From Zoogloea dura (GTDB lineage Bacteria; Pseudomonadota; Gammaproteobacteria; Burkholderiales; Rhodocyclaceae): a stretch of 64,000 nucleotides of DNA. Below the pieces are notes generated by a model. The model saw nothing but the letters and a program-made list of their open reading frames with translations. It did not search any database and was not told the origin of the DNA. Numbering within the stretch: position 1 is the stretch's first letter; the number at the start of each line of letters is the position of its first letter. Below are positions 42,899 to 51,445 of this stretch, piece after piece. A program made the translations under genes and the position numbers. Where the stretch lies: NCBI RefSeq assembly GCF_012927165.1, contig NZ_JABBGA010000010.1, positions 109,335 through 173,334 of the forward strand, written 5' to 3'.

Positions 42899-43327
42899 TT
42901 AATCGGCCTCGCGCAGGTCGGAGGCCTGATTCAGAACCTCGCTGATGATGCAATCAAGGCGCGAACGGGTAGACGGATCACTGGAGTCTCCCCAGGCAGT
43001 GATCGACTCCCCGATCGACAGCCCGACATCGACCTTACCGCAAGCCCCCTCGCCAGCGAGCCCTGGCAAACGCCCGGCCACCCGACGGCCAAGACGCCCA
43101 CCGCCGGCAAACACAACCACGACATCGTCTGTCTTGTGATCAATTCCGAGGCTGCGCACCCCCATGGCACGCAATGCAGGCCCGTGCGCCGCCTCCACGT
43201 GAGCAGCAATCACAGGATTGTCCCTCGGCTGCCCCACCACCGGCGGATCAAGCTGAAGATAGAAGACCACGCCCACTGCCACCAGGATGATGGCGCCAAG
43301 GGCAACGACGAGCTTGCTTACATCCAT
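42899..43327 (-). CDS. small membrane-anchored protein of unknown function
   Basis: 142 residues, not recognised. An N-terminal hydrophobic segment (about 6-27, VVALGAIILVAVGVVFYLQL) acts as a signal anchor. The rest is a periplasmic domain rich in Gly/Val with two cysteines (about 97 and 127). The frame is clean with coding-like GC usage, and it ends about 40 bp before rnpB on the same strand. Confidence 0.6.
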   Translation of the reverse strand: MDVSKLVVALGAIILVAVGVVFYLQLDPPVVGQPRDNPVIAAHVEAAHGPALRAMGVRSLGIDHKTDDVVVVFAGGGRLGRRVAGRLPGLAGEGACGKVDVGLSIGESITAWGDSSDPSTRSRLDCIISEVLNQASDLREAD

Positions 43328-43546
43328 GAGACTCCGGCTTTACACAAGAAGACAATCGGTATTGTCCTTGAGACCTCCCCCCTCGGCCATGGTATAGCAC
43401 ACAAGGCCGGCAGAATGCAGACGTAAGCAAATGTGTAGAACAGCACCGGCCGTCGCATCTGCTTACCTCTGTAAAGCCCGGACTGGCACACCCCCGGGCC
43501 GGCAAGTGCTGCAATGAACCATTGCCAGTCTGGTACCCCAGGAATC

Positions 43547-44077
43547 ATGACCTCACCTCTCTCACGCAAGTGCCTGATGCTGGCCCTGCTTGCCACAGCA
43601 AGCCTGACCACCCTTCCGGCACAAGCTGGCGGTCCGCACGGACACGGCCATTTTCATGGTCCATCCTATCGTTCTCATGGCTACTATGGCCCCAGCCCCT
43701 GGTGGTGGGTCGCGGGAACCGGTCTGCTGCTGTACCCGCAGATCGTGGCTCCGCGCCCCCAGGTGATCGTCCAGAGCCCTCCGGTCGAGCCCATCATCGT
43801 TCAACCGCAATCCACCGCACAAAACTGGTACTACTGCGACAGCGCCCGCGCCTACTACCCCTATGTGCAGACCTGCGCCGAAGGCTGGCGCGCCGTCCCG
43901 GCCACCCCCGTGGCCACGGCCCAGCAGGCCCCGGCACCAGCACCGGCCTCGAGCCCCGCCGGCGGCAACTGGTATTACTGCGACAGCGCACAAGCCTACT
44001 ACCCCTACGTGAAGGAATGCCCGGGTGGATGGCGCGCCACCCCGGCGACGCCCCGCCCCCCCGGAGGCCCCCAATGA
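43547..44077 (+). CDS. exported protein with two NWYYCDSA-type repeats
   Basis: 176 residues. A signal peptide (about 1-27, ending PAQA) precedes a His/Gly/Tyr-rich segment and a short hydrophobic stretch (WWWVAGTGLLLYPQIV). Two copies follow of a repeat of about 30 residues, NWYYCDSAxAYYPYVxxC then xxGWRAxPATP, separated by an Ala/Pro linker. The paired cysteines in each repeat suggest disulfides. The ATG at 43547 has AGGA upstream and gives a proper signal sequence. It overlaps the next gene (ATGA). Function unknown. Confidence 0.75.
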   Translation: MTSPLSRKCLMLALLATASLTTLPAQAGGPHGHGHFHGPSYRSHGYYGPSPWWWVAGTGLLLYPQIVAPRPQVIVQSPPVEPIIVQPQSTAQNWYYCDSARAYYPYVQTCAEGWRAVPATPVATAQQAPAPAPASSPAGGNWYYCDSAQAYYPYVKECPGGWRATPATPRPPGGPQ

Positions 44078-44550
44078 AAGCCGCCACCTGCCTGATTCCG
44101 CTGGCCCTCCTCGCTGGCTGCGCCAGCCTTCCGGCCGGCCCGCGAGTCGCCGTCATGCCGGCTCCCGGCAAGCCCTTCGAGGTCTTCGTCGCGGAAGAGC
44201 GGACATGCCGGGACTACGCCGCCAGCACCCTCGGCACCGATCGAAACGAGCTGTCCAGCCGCAACATGGTTGAGGGCGCCATCGCCGGAACGGCCATCGG
44301 CGCCACCGCCGGCGCCCTTGGCGGCGGTCAGCGGGGCGCTGCAGCCGGCGCGGCGGCCGGGCTGGTCATCGGCTCGGCCGCGGGTGCTGGCAATGCGGGC
44401 TACGCCGGCAGCGAAGCCCAGCGGGCCTACGACATCGCCTACCTGCAATGCATGTACGCCAAGGGCAACCAGTTGCCGGGTAGCGCCTACCGGCAGCCGA
44501 TGGCCCCGCCTCCGCCCACGTACAGCTACCCGCCACCGCCCACCCGCTGA
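44074..44550 (+). CDS. glycine-zipper lipoprotein
   Basis: 158 residues. The lipoprotein signal MKAATCLIPLALLAGCAS has its lipobox cysteine at 16. A glycine zipper membrane segment lies at about 66-112 (GAIAGTAIGATAGALGGGQ, then GAAAGAAAGLVIGSAAGAG), followed by a conserved helix with one cysteine (AYDIAYLQCMYAKGNQL) and a proline-rich tail. This is the layout of YMGG-like/glycine-zipper envelope proteins. It is translationally coupled to the preceding gene, so the two exported proteins probably act together in the envelope. Confidence 0.75.
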   Translation: MKAATCLIPLALLAGCASLPAGPRVAVMPAPGKPFEVFVAEERTCRDYAASTLGTDRNELSSRNMVEGAIAGTAIGATAGALGGGQRGAAAGAAAGLVIGSAAGAGNAGYAGSEAQRAYDIAYLQCMYAKGNQLPGSAYRQPMAPPPPTYSYPPPPTR

Positions 44551-44611
44551 CGCCACCACGGGTGACTTCCCCTGCGCCCTCCGGCACAATCCCGGCGCAG
44601 GAGATCAGCCC

Positions 44612-45775
44612 ATGAAATTCGATGTACTCGTTGTAGGCGCCGGCCTGGCCGGCGCTGCCCTGGCCGCGGCCCTTCGCGGCAGCCGACTCAAACTTGGCGT
44701 CGTGGAAACCCGGGCCCCGGCCCGCCCCGCCGGCTGGGACCCCCGCATCTACGCCATCAGTGCGGCCAACGTGGACTTCCTCTCCTCGATCGGCATCTGG
44801 CAGCACCTGGACAGCACGCGCATCACCCCCATCTACGACATGGAGATCCATGGCGACGCAGGTGGCCGGCTGGACTTCTCTGCCTACGACTGCGGCCTGC
44901 GCGAGTTGGCCTGGATCGTCGAGTCGAGCCTGATGCAGATCGAACTGTGGGAAACGATCAAACGCCAGCACAACGTCACCCTGATCTCTCCTGCCGAGCC
45001 AACCGCGCTGTCGATGGGCGCCGACGCCGCCAGCCTGACCCTGGCCGATGGCCGGCGCCTTGAAGCCCGCCTGATCGTCGCCGCCGACGGCCGCGACTCC
45101 TGGGTCCGCCAGGCGGCTGGCATCGGCGCACGCAACACGCCTTACGACGAGAAAGGCGTGGTGGCCAACTTCCGCTGCGCCAAGCCGCACCGGGACACCG
45201 CCTTCCAGTGGTTCCGCAACGACGGCGTGCTCGCCTACCTACCCCTGCCCGAGCAGCACATGTCCATGGTCTGGTCGGCTCCGGACGCTCTCGCCGATGA
45301 ACTCGTCGGACTTCCCCCCCAGGCACTCTGCGCGCGGGTTGCCGAAGCCGGGGACTTCCGCCTCGGCGAGCTTGAACTCGTCACGCCGGCCGCCGCCTTC
45401 CCGTTACGCCTGATGCGGGTGGACGACGTGGTGCAGCCGCGCCTGGCCCTGATCGGCGACGCCGCCCATGCCATCCACCCCCTGTCGGGCCACGGCATCA
45501 ACCTCGGCTACCAGGATGCGCAGGTGCTCGCTGGGCTGCTGGCCGGCCTCGACCCCTGGCGCGACCCCGGCGAGCTGCCGGTGCTGCGCGCCTACGCCCG
45601 GGCCCGGGCAGAGGAAACCGCGCTCCTGCAGTACACCACGCACGGGCTCAACCGGCTGTTCAAGCCCACCCACCCGCTGCTGTCAGGAATTCGCAACCTG
45701 GGACTGAACCTCACCAACACCCTGCCTGTCGTACGCAATGCGCTGGTGCGCTACGCGATCGCCGGCCGCTTCTGA
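44612..45775 (+). CDS. UbiH/UbiF-family FAD-dependent hydroxylase
   Basis: 387 residues. The ADP-binding motif DVLVVGAGLAGAALAAAL lies at the N-terminus. DPRIYAISAANVDFLSSIG is the family-specific segment of ubiquinone hydroxylases, and GDAAHAIHPLSGHGINLG is the second FAD motif. It probably hydroxylates the ubiquinone ring; which position (UbiH, UbiF, UbiI or UbiM role) cannot be settled from sequence alone. GGAG precedes the ATG. It is followed by a dsbC-like gene after 55 bp. Confidence 0.88.
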   Translation: MKFDVLVVGAGLAGAALAAALRGSRLKLGVVETRAPARPAGWDPRIYAISAANVDFLSSIGIWQHLDSTRITPIYDMEIHGDAGGRLDFSAYDCGLRELAWIVESSLMQIELWETIKRQHNVTLISPAEPTALSMGADAASLTLADGRRLEARLIVAADGRDSWVRQAAGIGARNTPYDEKGVVANFRCAKPHRDTAFQWFRNDGVLAYLPLPEQHMSMVWSAPDALADELVGLPPQALCARVAEAGDFRLGELELVTPAAAFPLRLMRVDDVVQPRLALIGDAAHAIHPLSGHGINLGYQDAQVLAGLLAGLDPWRDPGELPVLRAYARARAEETALLQYTTHGLNRLFKPTHPLLSGIRNLGLNLTNTLPVVRNALVRYAIAGRF

Positions 45776-45830
45776 TCACACCACCCAATCCGCCACATAT
45801 ACAAATCGTGGCCGCCCCGGAGACCTCCCC

Positions 45831-46556
45831 ATGAAATTCCCCCTCGTCCGCAGCCTGCTCGCCACCATCCTGCTGGCAGCCGGCCTTGCCCAGGCGGCCG
45901 ACGAAAACTCCGTCAAGAAAGGCCTGGAAGGCTTCCTCGACGCGCCCGCGGTGGAGAGCGTCAAAAAGACGCCCTACGGCGGCCTTTACGAAGTCGTCCT
46001 CAAGTCGGGTGAGCTGCTCTACACCGACGGCAACGTCAGCTTCATCATCGACGGCAGCCTGATCGACGCGAAAACCCGCAAGAACGTCACCCAGGCCCGC
46101 ATGGCCCAGTTGATGAAGATCGATTTCGCCACCCTCCCCCTCGACCAGGCCATCAAGCAGGTACGCGGCAACGGCAAGCGGGTGATCGCGAGCTTCGAGG
46201 ACCCGAACTGCGGCTATTGCAAGCGCCTTGCCAAGGATCTGGTCAATCTCAAGGACGCCACGATCTACACCTTCCTGTACCCCATCCTGAGCCCGGACTC
46301 CACCGAGAAGTCCAGGAACATCTGGTGCGCCAAGGACCGCGCCGGGGCCTGGAACGACTGGATGACCGCCGGCAAGGTGCCTGGCGCCGCCGCAAGCAAC
46401 TGCGACACCAGCGCCATCGACAAGAACGTGGCCCTCGGCCAGAAGATCAAGGTCAGCGGCACGCCCACCATCTTCACCGCCGACGGCAACCGCCTGCCCG
46501 GTGCCGTGCCCCTGGCCCAGCTCGAGCAGGCCATGGTTCAAGCCTCCGGCAAATAA
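45831..46556 (+). CDS. dsbC: DsbC-family periplasmic disulfide isomerase
   Basis: 241 residues. A signal peptide ends near residue 23 (LAQA-AD). The N-terminal dimerisation domain (about 25-85, with GGLYEVVLKSGELLYTDG) precedes a thioredoxin fold with active site CGYC in EDPNCGYCKRL. The cis-Pro loop is GTPTIFTADG. A second cysteine pair (WCAKD...NCDTS) matches the structural disulfide of DsbC. It corrects wrongly formed disulfides in exported proteins. Confidence 0.92.
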   Translation: MKFPLVRSLLATILLAAGLAQAADENSVKKGLEGFLDAPAVESVKKTPYGGLYEVVLKSGELLYTDGNVSFIIDGSLIDAKTRKNVTQARMAQLMKIDFATLPLDQAIKQVRGNGKRVIASFEDPNCGYCKRLAKDLVNLKDATIYTFLYPILSPDSTEKSRNIWCAKDRAGAWNDWMTAGKVPGAAASNCDTSAIDKNVALGQKIKVSGTPTIFTADGNRLPGAVPLAQLEQAMVQASGK

Positions 46557-46574
46557 GGCAGGATCCGCCCGCCC

Positions 46575-47423
46575 TCAGGCCGCCTCGCGGGGGCGGCGCA
46601 GGCTGGCCACTGGCAGACACTGCTCTGCCGGCCGGCCGACCAGAAAGCCCTGCACGAACTCCACCCCAGCCTCCAGAGCCAACTGCGACTGCAGCGTATT
46701 CTCGATGCACTGGCAGATCACAGCCGTACCGATGCGGCGCAGCTCCACCGCCAGCTCCGTCATGACCAGCCGGGCCAGGCTGAGGTGGCCGGCATGCCCG
46801 ATCAGGCTCCGGTCCAGCTTGACGATGTCCGGCGCCAGCGCCTCCAGCCGATCCAGGCAGGCCGTGTGCCGGCCGAAATTGTCGATGGCAATGCGGTAGC
46901 CCCGCGCCCGGTAGGCCTCAAGGGCAGTGGCCAGGCGCAGCAGGGGGTCGAATCCGTCATCCGGGATCTCCAGCACGATGCGATCCGGCGTCAACCCACA
47001 GCGCGCCAGGATCGCCTCGAAGGCCAGGCCATGATTGGCGCGCACGCTGCGCAGCAATTGGGGATGCACGTTGACGGCAAGAACCCCCCCCTCCTGCTCC
47101 TGCTGCAGCAGGAAATTGAGGGCATGCAGGGTCCGCACCTGGCGATCCAGCTGCACCAGCGACGGGTCATCGGGCATTTCCAGGTAGACCGCCTGCGCCG
47201 GCACGCCCACCCATGGCCCCTCAATGACACGCAGCAGCGCCTCGTGCCCCGCCACCCGGCCGCTCCGGCAGTCCACGATGGGCTGGAAGGCCGTGCCAAA
47301 GACACTTCCCGCCACCCTCGCCCGGACCCGGCCATCGACGATCTCGAAGCAGTCGTCCGCGGCCCCGCCCTGAAGGAGGCGATCACGTTTGTTGAAGTAA
47401 CGGACAAGGTCGGCGAGGGGCAT
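46575..47423 (-). CDS. EAL-domain protein with degenerate catalytic site
   Basis: 282 residues, essentially one EAL (c-di-GMP phosphodiesterase family) domain from about residue 40. EAL is intact at 61-63, the Asn at 118, Glu at 152, Lys at 202 and Gln at 258 are retained. The usual DDFG is DNFG (181-184), and the catalytic EGVE segment reads CQCIEN (237-242), so its Glu is missing. Loss of these positions predicts little or no hydrolysis, suggesting a c-di-GMP receptor or scaffold. The start at 47423 has AAGGAGA upstream. It converges on dsbC. Confidence 0.85.
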   Translation of the reverse strand: MPLADLVRYFNKRDRLLQGGAADDCFEIVDGRVRARVAGSVFGTAFQPIVDCRSGRVAGHEALLRVIEGPWVGVPAQAVYLEMPDDPSLVQLDRQVRTLHALNFLLQQEQEGGVLAVNVHPQLLRSVRANHGLAFEAILARCGLTPDRIVLEIPDDGFDPLLRLATALEAYRARGYRIAIDNFGRHTACLDRLEALAPDIVKLDRSLIGHAGHLSLARLVMTELAVELRRIGTAVICQCIENTLQSQLALEAGVEFVQGFLVGRPAEQCLPVASLRRPREAA

Positions 47424-47558
47424 GGCGGTCTCCTTGATCCAGGCAGTCCGGCCCCACCCGGAAAGAGGGCGGGAGTTCCACGATAGTCCGTGGACCTGCA
47501 TCAGCAAACCACGAATTTACGCAGAACTTATTACCGCCCGTCGACCTGCCCAAGTCGC

Positions 47559-48797
47559 CTAGCGGGGCACCTGGTCGCGGGGCCACAGCACCCACATCTC
47601 ACCCTTCTGGCGCATGCGCCCGGCCCGCACGCCGGCCTCGGCGCCAAAGCCCCAGAAGAAGTCACCACGTACACCGCCCTTGATCGCACTGCCCGTATCC
47701 TGGGCCAGCATCAGGCGGCGCAAGGCCTGCGTGCTGTTGGGCTGGGTCGTGGACAGGAACACCGGCGCGCCCAGCGGAATGCTGCGCGGATCAACCGCCA
47801 TGCTGCGCCCCTCCGTCAGCGGCTGCCCGAGCGCGCCAACCGGGCCGTTGGCAGTGCTGGAGACCTCGCGGAAAAAGATATAGCTGGGATTGGCGTTGAG
47901 CATCTCCTGCAGGCGCGCCGGGTTGGCCCTGGCCCAGGCCTTGATGCCGTCCATCGAAGCCTGTTCGAGCTTCATCTCACCCTTGTCCACCAGCCACTTG
48001 CCGATGGACTGGTAAGGATGGCCGTTGGCGTCGCCATAGGCCAGCCGCAGCATGCTGCCATCCGGCAGTTGAACCCGGCCCGAGCCCTGCACCTGCAAGA
48101 AGAAGAGCTCTACCGGGTCCTCCGCGTAGAGCAGCGTCCTGCTGGCAAAACGCTCCGGCATGCGAGCGATGTCGGCACGGCTGTAATACGGCAACACCTT
48201 GTTGCCGACCAGACGTCCGCGCACCCGCTGGCCTTTCAAGTCGGGGAAAACATCACCGAGATCGATGTTCAGTAGATCATCCGGCACCCCCAGCACCGGC
48301 CACGAATACGCCTTGGAGCGGACCCGGCTGCCTTTTATCAGGGGCTCGTAGTAGCCGGTGATGAGCCCCTCCCGGGTGCCATCCGGATTGCTGACCCGCC
48401 ATGGGCTGAAGCGGCTTTCGAAAAAGCGGCGCACCGCGGCCGGTGCCGGGCGCTCGCCCAGGCCCCGCGCCGCCTCGCAGACGGGTTGCCACAAGGCCTG
48501 TCGGGCCAGGGCCCGGCACGAAGCCAGAAAGGCTGGCCACGCCTCCTCCACCGCATCACCGGCCCAGCCGGGCAGATCGGACCAGTCAGCCGCCTGCAAT
48601 GGCCGGGCCAGCGGCAAGGGCGCAGGCGCCCCGCCGACCGCAGGGGCTGCGGCGGGCTGCTGCGCCGGTGCAGGAGCAGACGGAGACGCCGGGGGCTGTG
48701 GCCGAGCGGGCTCCTCGACAGGTCGTGGCGTACCGGCACAACCGGCCAGCAGGAGGGCGGCCACGAGGCCGGACAAACGGGAAAAGGTGAGAAACAT
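47559..48797 (-). CDS. mltA: membrane-bound lytic murein transglycosylase A
   Basis: 412 residues. A lipoprotein signal (FSRLSGLVAALLLAGCAGT, lipobox Cys at 19) is followed by a Pro/Ala-rich linker (about 25-65). The MltA core has GLITGYYEPLIKGS, and the C-terminal 3D domain has AQDTGSAIKGGVRGDFFWG with its conserved aspartates. It cleaves glycan strands with formation of 1,6-anhydro-MurNAc. Confidence 0.96.
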   Translation of the reverse strand: MFLTFSRLSGLVAALLLAGCAGTPRPVEEPARPQPPASPSAPAPAQQPAAAPAVGGAPAPLPLARPLQAADWSDLPGWAGDAVEEAWPAFLASCRALARQALWQPVCEAARGLGERPAPAAVRRFFESRFSPWRVSNPDGTREGLITGYYEPLIKGSRVRSKAYSWPVLGVPDDLLNIDLGDVFPDLKGQRVRGRLVGNKVLPYYSRADIARMPERFASRTLLYAEDPVELFFLQVQGSGRVQLPDGSMLRLAYGDANGHPYQSIGKWLVDKGEMKLEQASMDGIKAWARANPARLQEMLNANPSYIFFREVSSTANGPVGALGQPLTEGRSMAVDPRSIPLGAPVFLSTTQPNSTQALRRLMLAQDTGSAIKGGVRGDFFWGFGAEAGVRAGRMRQKGEMWVLWPRDQVPR

Positions 48798-48889
48798 GGA
48801 TGGGTTAAACTCGCGACTCGCGGATGACAGCCGCGCAAGTATACCCAGTACCCGGCGCCCGCCCGGGCCAAACCCGCGAAAGAACCTCG

Positions 48890-49000
48890 ATGTGGCTGAT
48901 CGGACTTGAACTCGGCATCGCCGCCGTATTGCTCGTCATCGTCGCGCTGGCCCTGCGCCAACCCAAAAACAACGATTCGGAAACGCCTCCCCATGACTGA
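48890..49000 (+). CDS. tiny single-pass membrane protein upstream of the DUF815 ATPase
   Basis: 36 residues: MWLIGLELGIAAVLLVIVAL forms one transmembrane helix, followed by a short polar tail (RQPKNNDSETPPHD). Its stop lies 8 bases inside the next gene, so the two are translationally linked. It is divergent from mltA. The composition and tight linkage support a real gene; it is too short for family assignment. Confidence 0.55.
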   Translation: MWLIGLELGIAAVLLVIVALALRQPKNNDSETPPHD

Positions 49001-49856
49001 TCTGAACCAGTTCCTGTCCCGCGCCGAGCGACTGCTCGAACGCCTGGAGCAGTTCCTGCCCCCCGCCCTCACCGAACCCGACTGGAGCGCCTCGGTCGCC
49101 TTCCGCTGGCGCCGCAGCGGCAAGGCCGCCAGCCTGCAGCCCATCCCCCGCCCGCACCAGATCCGCCTGTCCGACCTGCAGGACATCGACGACAAGAAAG
49201 AGCGCATCGTCGCCAACACGCGCCAGTTCCTGGCCGGCAAGCGGGCCAACAACGTGCTGCTGACCGGCGCCCGGGGCACCGGCAAGTCATCGCTGGTCAA
49301 GGCGGTGCTCACCGAGTTCTCCAGCCAGGGCCTGCGCCTGATCGAGGTGGACAAGGACGATCTGATCGACCTGCCCGACATCGTCGAACAACTGGACGGC
49401 CGCCCGGAGCGCTTCATCCTGTTCACCGACGATCTGTCCTTCGAAGATGGCGAGCCCGCCTACAAGGCCCTCAAGAGCGTACTCGACGGCTCCGTCGCGG
49501 CGGTGCCCGACAACGTGCTGATCTACGCCACCTCCAACCGCCGCCACCTGATGCCCGAGTATTTCGCTGAAAACGCGGCCACCAAGCACCTGGATGGCGA
49601 AGTGCACCCCGCCGAGGCGGTAGAGGAGAAGATCTCCCTGTCGGAGCGCTTCGGCCTGTGGATCTCCTTCTACCCCTTCAGCCAGGACGAATACCTGGCG
49701 GTGGTAAACCACTGGCTCGGCGAGTTCGGTGTGCCCACCGACGCCATCGCCAACGCCCGCGGCGAGGCCCTCCAGTGGGCGCTCTTGCGCGGCTCCCGCA
49801 GCGGCCGGGTCGCCTGGCAGTTCGCCCGTGACTACGCCGGGAGATTCGAGGCATGA
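48993..49856 (+). CDS. DUF815 AAA+ ATPase
   Basis: 287 residues. Walker A is GARGTGKSS (in NVLLTGARGTGKSSLVK), Walker B-like FILFTDDLSFE, and sensor-1 is IYATSNRRHLMPEYF. DKKERIVANTRQFLAGKRANN and ERFGLWISFYPFSQDEYL are characteristic of the DUF815 (YcjX-unrelated, ATP-binding) family. The cellular role is unknown. It overlaps both its neighbours, forming a three-gene unit with the tiny membrane protein and the Nudix-ThiE gene. Confidence 0.9.
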   Translation: MTDLNQFLSRAERLLERLEQFLPPALTEPDWSASVAFRWRRSGKAASLQPIPRPHQIRLSDLQDIDDKKERIVANTRQFLAGKRANNVLLTGARGTGKSSLVKAVLTEFSSQGLRLIEVDKDDLIDLPDIVEQLDGRPERFILFTDDLSFEDGEPAYKALKSVLDGSVAAVPDNVLIYATSNRRHLMPEYFAENAATKHLDGEVHPAEAVEEKISLSERFGLWISFYPFSQDEYLAVVNHWLGEFGVPTDAIANARGEALQWALLRGSRSGRVAWQFARDYAGRFEA

Positions 49857-50791
49857 AGAAGATCGTCCATGTTGCCGCGGCAGTCATCACCCGGCCGGAC
49901 GGCAGCGTGCTGCTTGGCCAGAGGGCGCCCGACACCTTTTACCCCGGCTACTGGGAATTCCCCGGCGGCAAGGTCGAAGCCGGTGAAACGCCGCGCGAGG
50001 CGCTGGTACGCGAACTCTCCGAAGAGCTCGACATGGAGGTACTTGAGGCCCATCCGTGGCTGACCCGCGAGCACGTCTACGAACACGCCCATGTCAGCCT
50101 GCACTTCTTCGAGGTGCCGGCTTGGCGCGGCGAAATCCACGACCGGGTCCATGCAGCCCTGAGCTGGCAGCATCCGGAGCGCTTCGAGGTGGGGCCCATG
50201 CTGCCCGCCAACGGCCCGATCCTGAAGGCCCTGCGCCTGCCCCGCCGGATGGCCATCACACAGGCCGGAGACATCGGCTGCGACGCCCAGCTGGCTCAGC
50301 TGGACAAGGCCCTGGCCGCAGGGCTGCGCCTGGTCCAGATCCGCGAACCCGGCCTGTCCGGCGACGCGCGCGAGGCTTTCGCCCGGAACGTAGTGACCCG
50401 CTGCCACGCTCACGGCGCCCTTGCCCTGGTCAATGAAGACATCGAACTGGCGCGCCGCATCGGGGCGGACGGCGTCCATCTCCCGGCCCGCCAACTGGCC
50501 GCGCTGGAGAACAGACCCGATCTGGAATGGGTTGGTGCGTCCTGCCACACTCGCGATGAACTGCTGCAGGCGGCACGCCTCGGGCTGGATTACGCCCTGC
50601 TGGGCTCGGTGGCGCCGACCGCCAGCCATCCGGAACGCAACCCGCTGGGCTGGCCGGCCTTTGCCGAGATGGTCAGGAACCTGCCCCTCCCGGTCCTGGC
50701 CCTGGGCGGCCTCGGCCCGGACGATCTGGCAGCAGCAAAGACCCACGGCGCCCACGGCATGGCCGGCATCCGGAGTTTCTGGAAGGCTTGA
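49853..50791 (+). CDS. Nudix hydrolase fused to ThiE-like domain
   Basis: 312 residues. The N-terminal MutT/Nudix domain (about 1-128) has the Nudix box GKVEAGETPREALVRELSEE with all key acidic residues. The C-terminal domain (about 133-312) is a thiamine-phosphate-synthase-like TIM barrel (LVQIREPGLSGDAREAFA; ADGVHLPARQ; LLGSVAPTASHPERNPLGW). This fusion is common in beta- and gammaproteobacteria. It probably sanitises oxidised nucleotides such as 8-oxo-dGTP; the role of the ThiE-like half is unproven. ATGA overlap with the preceding gene. Confidence 0.93.
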   Translation: MKKIVHVAAAVITRPDGSVLLGQRAPDTFYPGYWEFPGGKVEAGETPREALVRELSEELDMEVLEAHPWLTREHVYEHAHVSLHFFEVPAWRGEIHDRVHAALSWQHPERFEVGPMLPANGPILKALRLPRRMAITQAGDIGCDAQLAQLDKALAAGLRLVQIREPGLSGDAREAFARNVVTRCHAHGALALVNEDIELARRIGADGVHLPARQLAALENRPDLEWVGASCHTRDELLQAARLGLDYALLGSVAPTASHPERNPLGWPAFAEMVRNLPLPVLALGGLGPDDLAAAKTHGAHGMAGIRSFWKA

Positions 50792-50836
50792 AGAAGAGGC
50801 CGCAGACGGAGGCGGCCCAAAACGCTCCAACGCGCT

Positions 50837-51064
50837 CTAATGGCGGGAGGAGCCAGGAGGTCGGGCAGGGCTGAGAGGGTCCGCGTCGTTGTCGAGGGGA
50901 GACTCCCCTTCAACCCGATAGACACCGGAAGCCCACGCTCCCAGGTCGATCTGGCGGCAGCGCTCCGAGCAGAACGGGCGCTGAGGATTCTCCGGCCCCC
51001 AGACAACTTCCTTGGCGCAGGTTGGACATTTGACAACGAGGGGGGGCTTGGCAGCTTCGCTCAC
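50837..51064 (-). CDS. yacG: DNA gyrase inhibitor / zinc protein YacG
   Basis: 75 residues. A four-cysteine zinc site, CPTC...FCSERC, and the family helix RQIDLGAWASG are present. YacG binds GyrB and inhibits gyrase in E. coli. The start is GTG at 51064 with no recognisable ribosome-binding site, and upstream DNA becomes AT-rich within a few bases. It has lost the pilD/coaE/zapD-type neighbours usually found upstream, consistent with an insertion right there. Confidence 0.92.
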   Translation of the reverse strand: MSEAAKPPLVVKCPTCAKEVVWGPENPQRPFCSERCRQIDLGAWASGVYRVEGESPLDNDADPLSPARPPGSSRH

Positions 51065-51405
51065 AGATTGCAGAAAGTAATATTGAAAAACAACATAAGC
51101 TATTGTTTTTTATATGTATTTTTAAAGTCAACTCTCGGCAGCTACACATCCAGCTACACACATTCGCTGAGCGCCCGCTGACACGCTCTGCTGCGGCGCT
51201 AGCGCACGAAAACGCTGTGCGCTCAAGAGCTTCGTGCTGATTATCGATTGAGCACCTACGACGTGTCCACAGTGTCTCGCTTACATGGCCTCTCGCAACA
51301 AGGCAAGGGCAGCAGGGCGAACGAAGACAGGCTGCGTCAGTTCCCACACCCGACGGCAAGCACCCTCTGAACGGCCTTGACAGCAAGGTTGAAGGCACAA
51401 AATTA
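51065..51405. other. island boundary region, no gene recognised
   Basis: About 340 bp between yacG and the toxin-antitoxin operon. The first 60 bp is strongly AT-rich and contains an 8-bp A/T stem hairpin (51086-51110). No ORF has recognisable homology. A -35-like TTGACA at 51377-51382 precedes the operator of the next operon. Confidence 0.5.
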
Positions 51406-51423
51406 TGTACTATATTTTGTACA
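51406..51423 (+). promoter_or_regulatory. palindromic operator TGTAC-N8-GTACA of the toxin-antitoxin operon
   Basis: A palindrome 23 bp upstream of the antitoxin start. Operators bound by YefM/Phd antitoxins are built around TGTACA half sites, so autoregulation by the first gene product is likely. TTGACA at 51377 is a candidate -35. Confidence 0.65.
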
Positions 51424-51445
51424 TCTTACTTAGTTGGAGCCTACC

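Noticed and set aside
51086..51110. A/T stem hairpin upstream of yacG considered as a terminator
   Set aside because: The stem is only A/T and A/C pairs of low stability and there is no gene reading into it that clearly needs a terminator.
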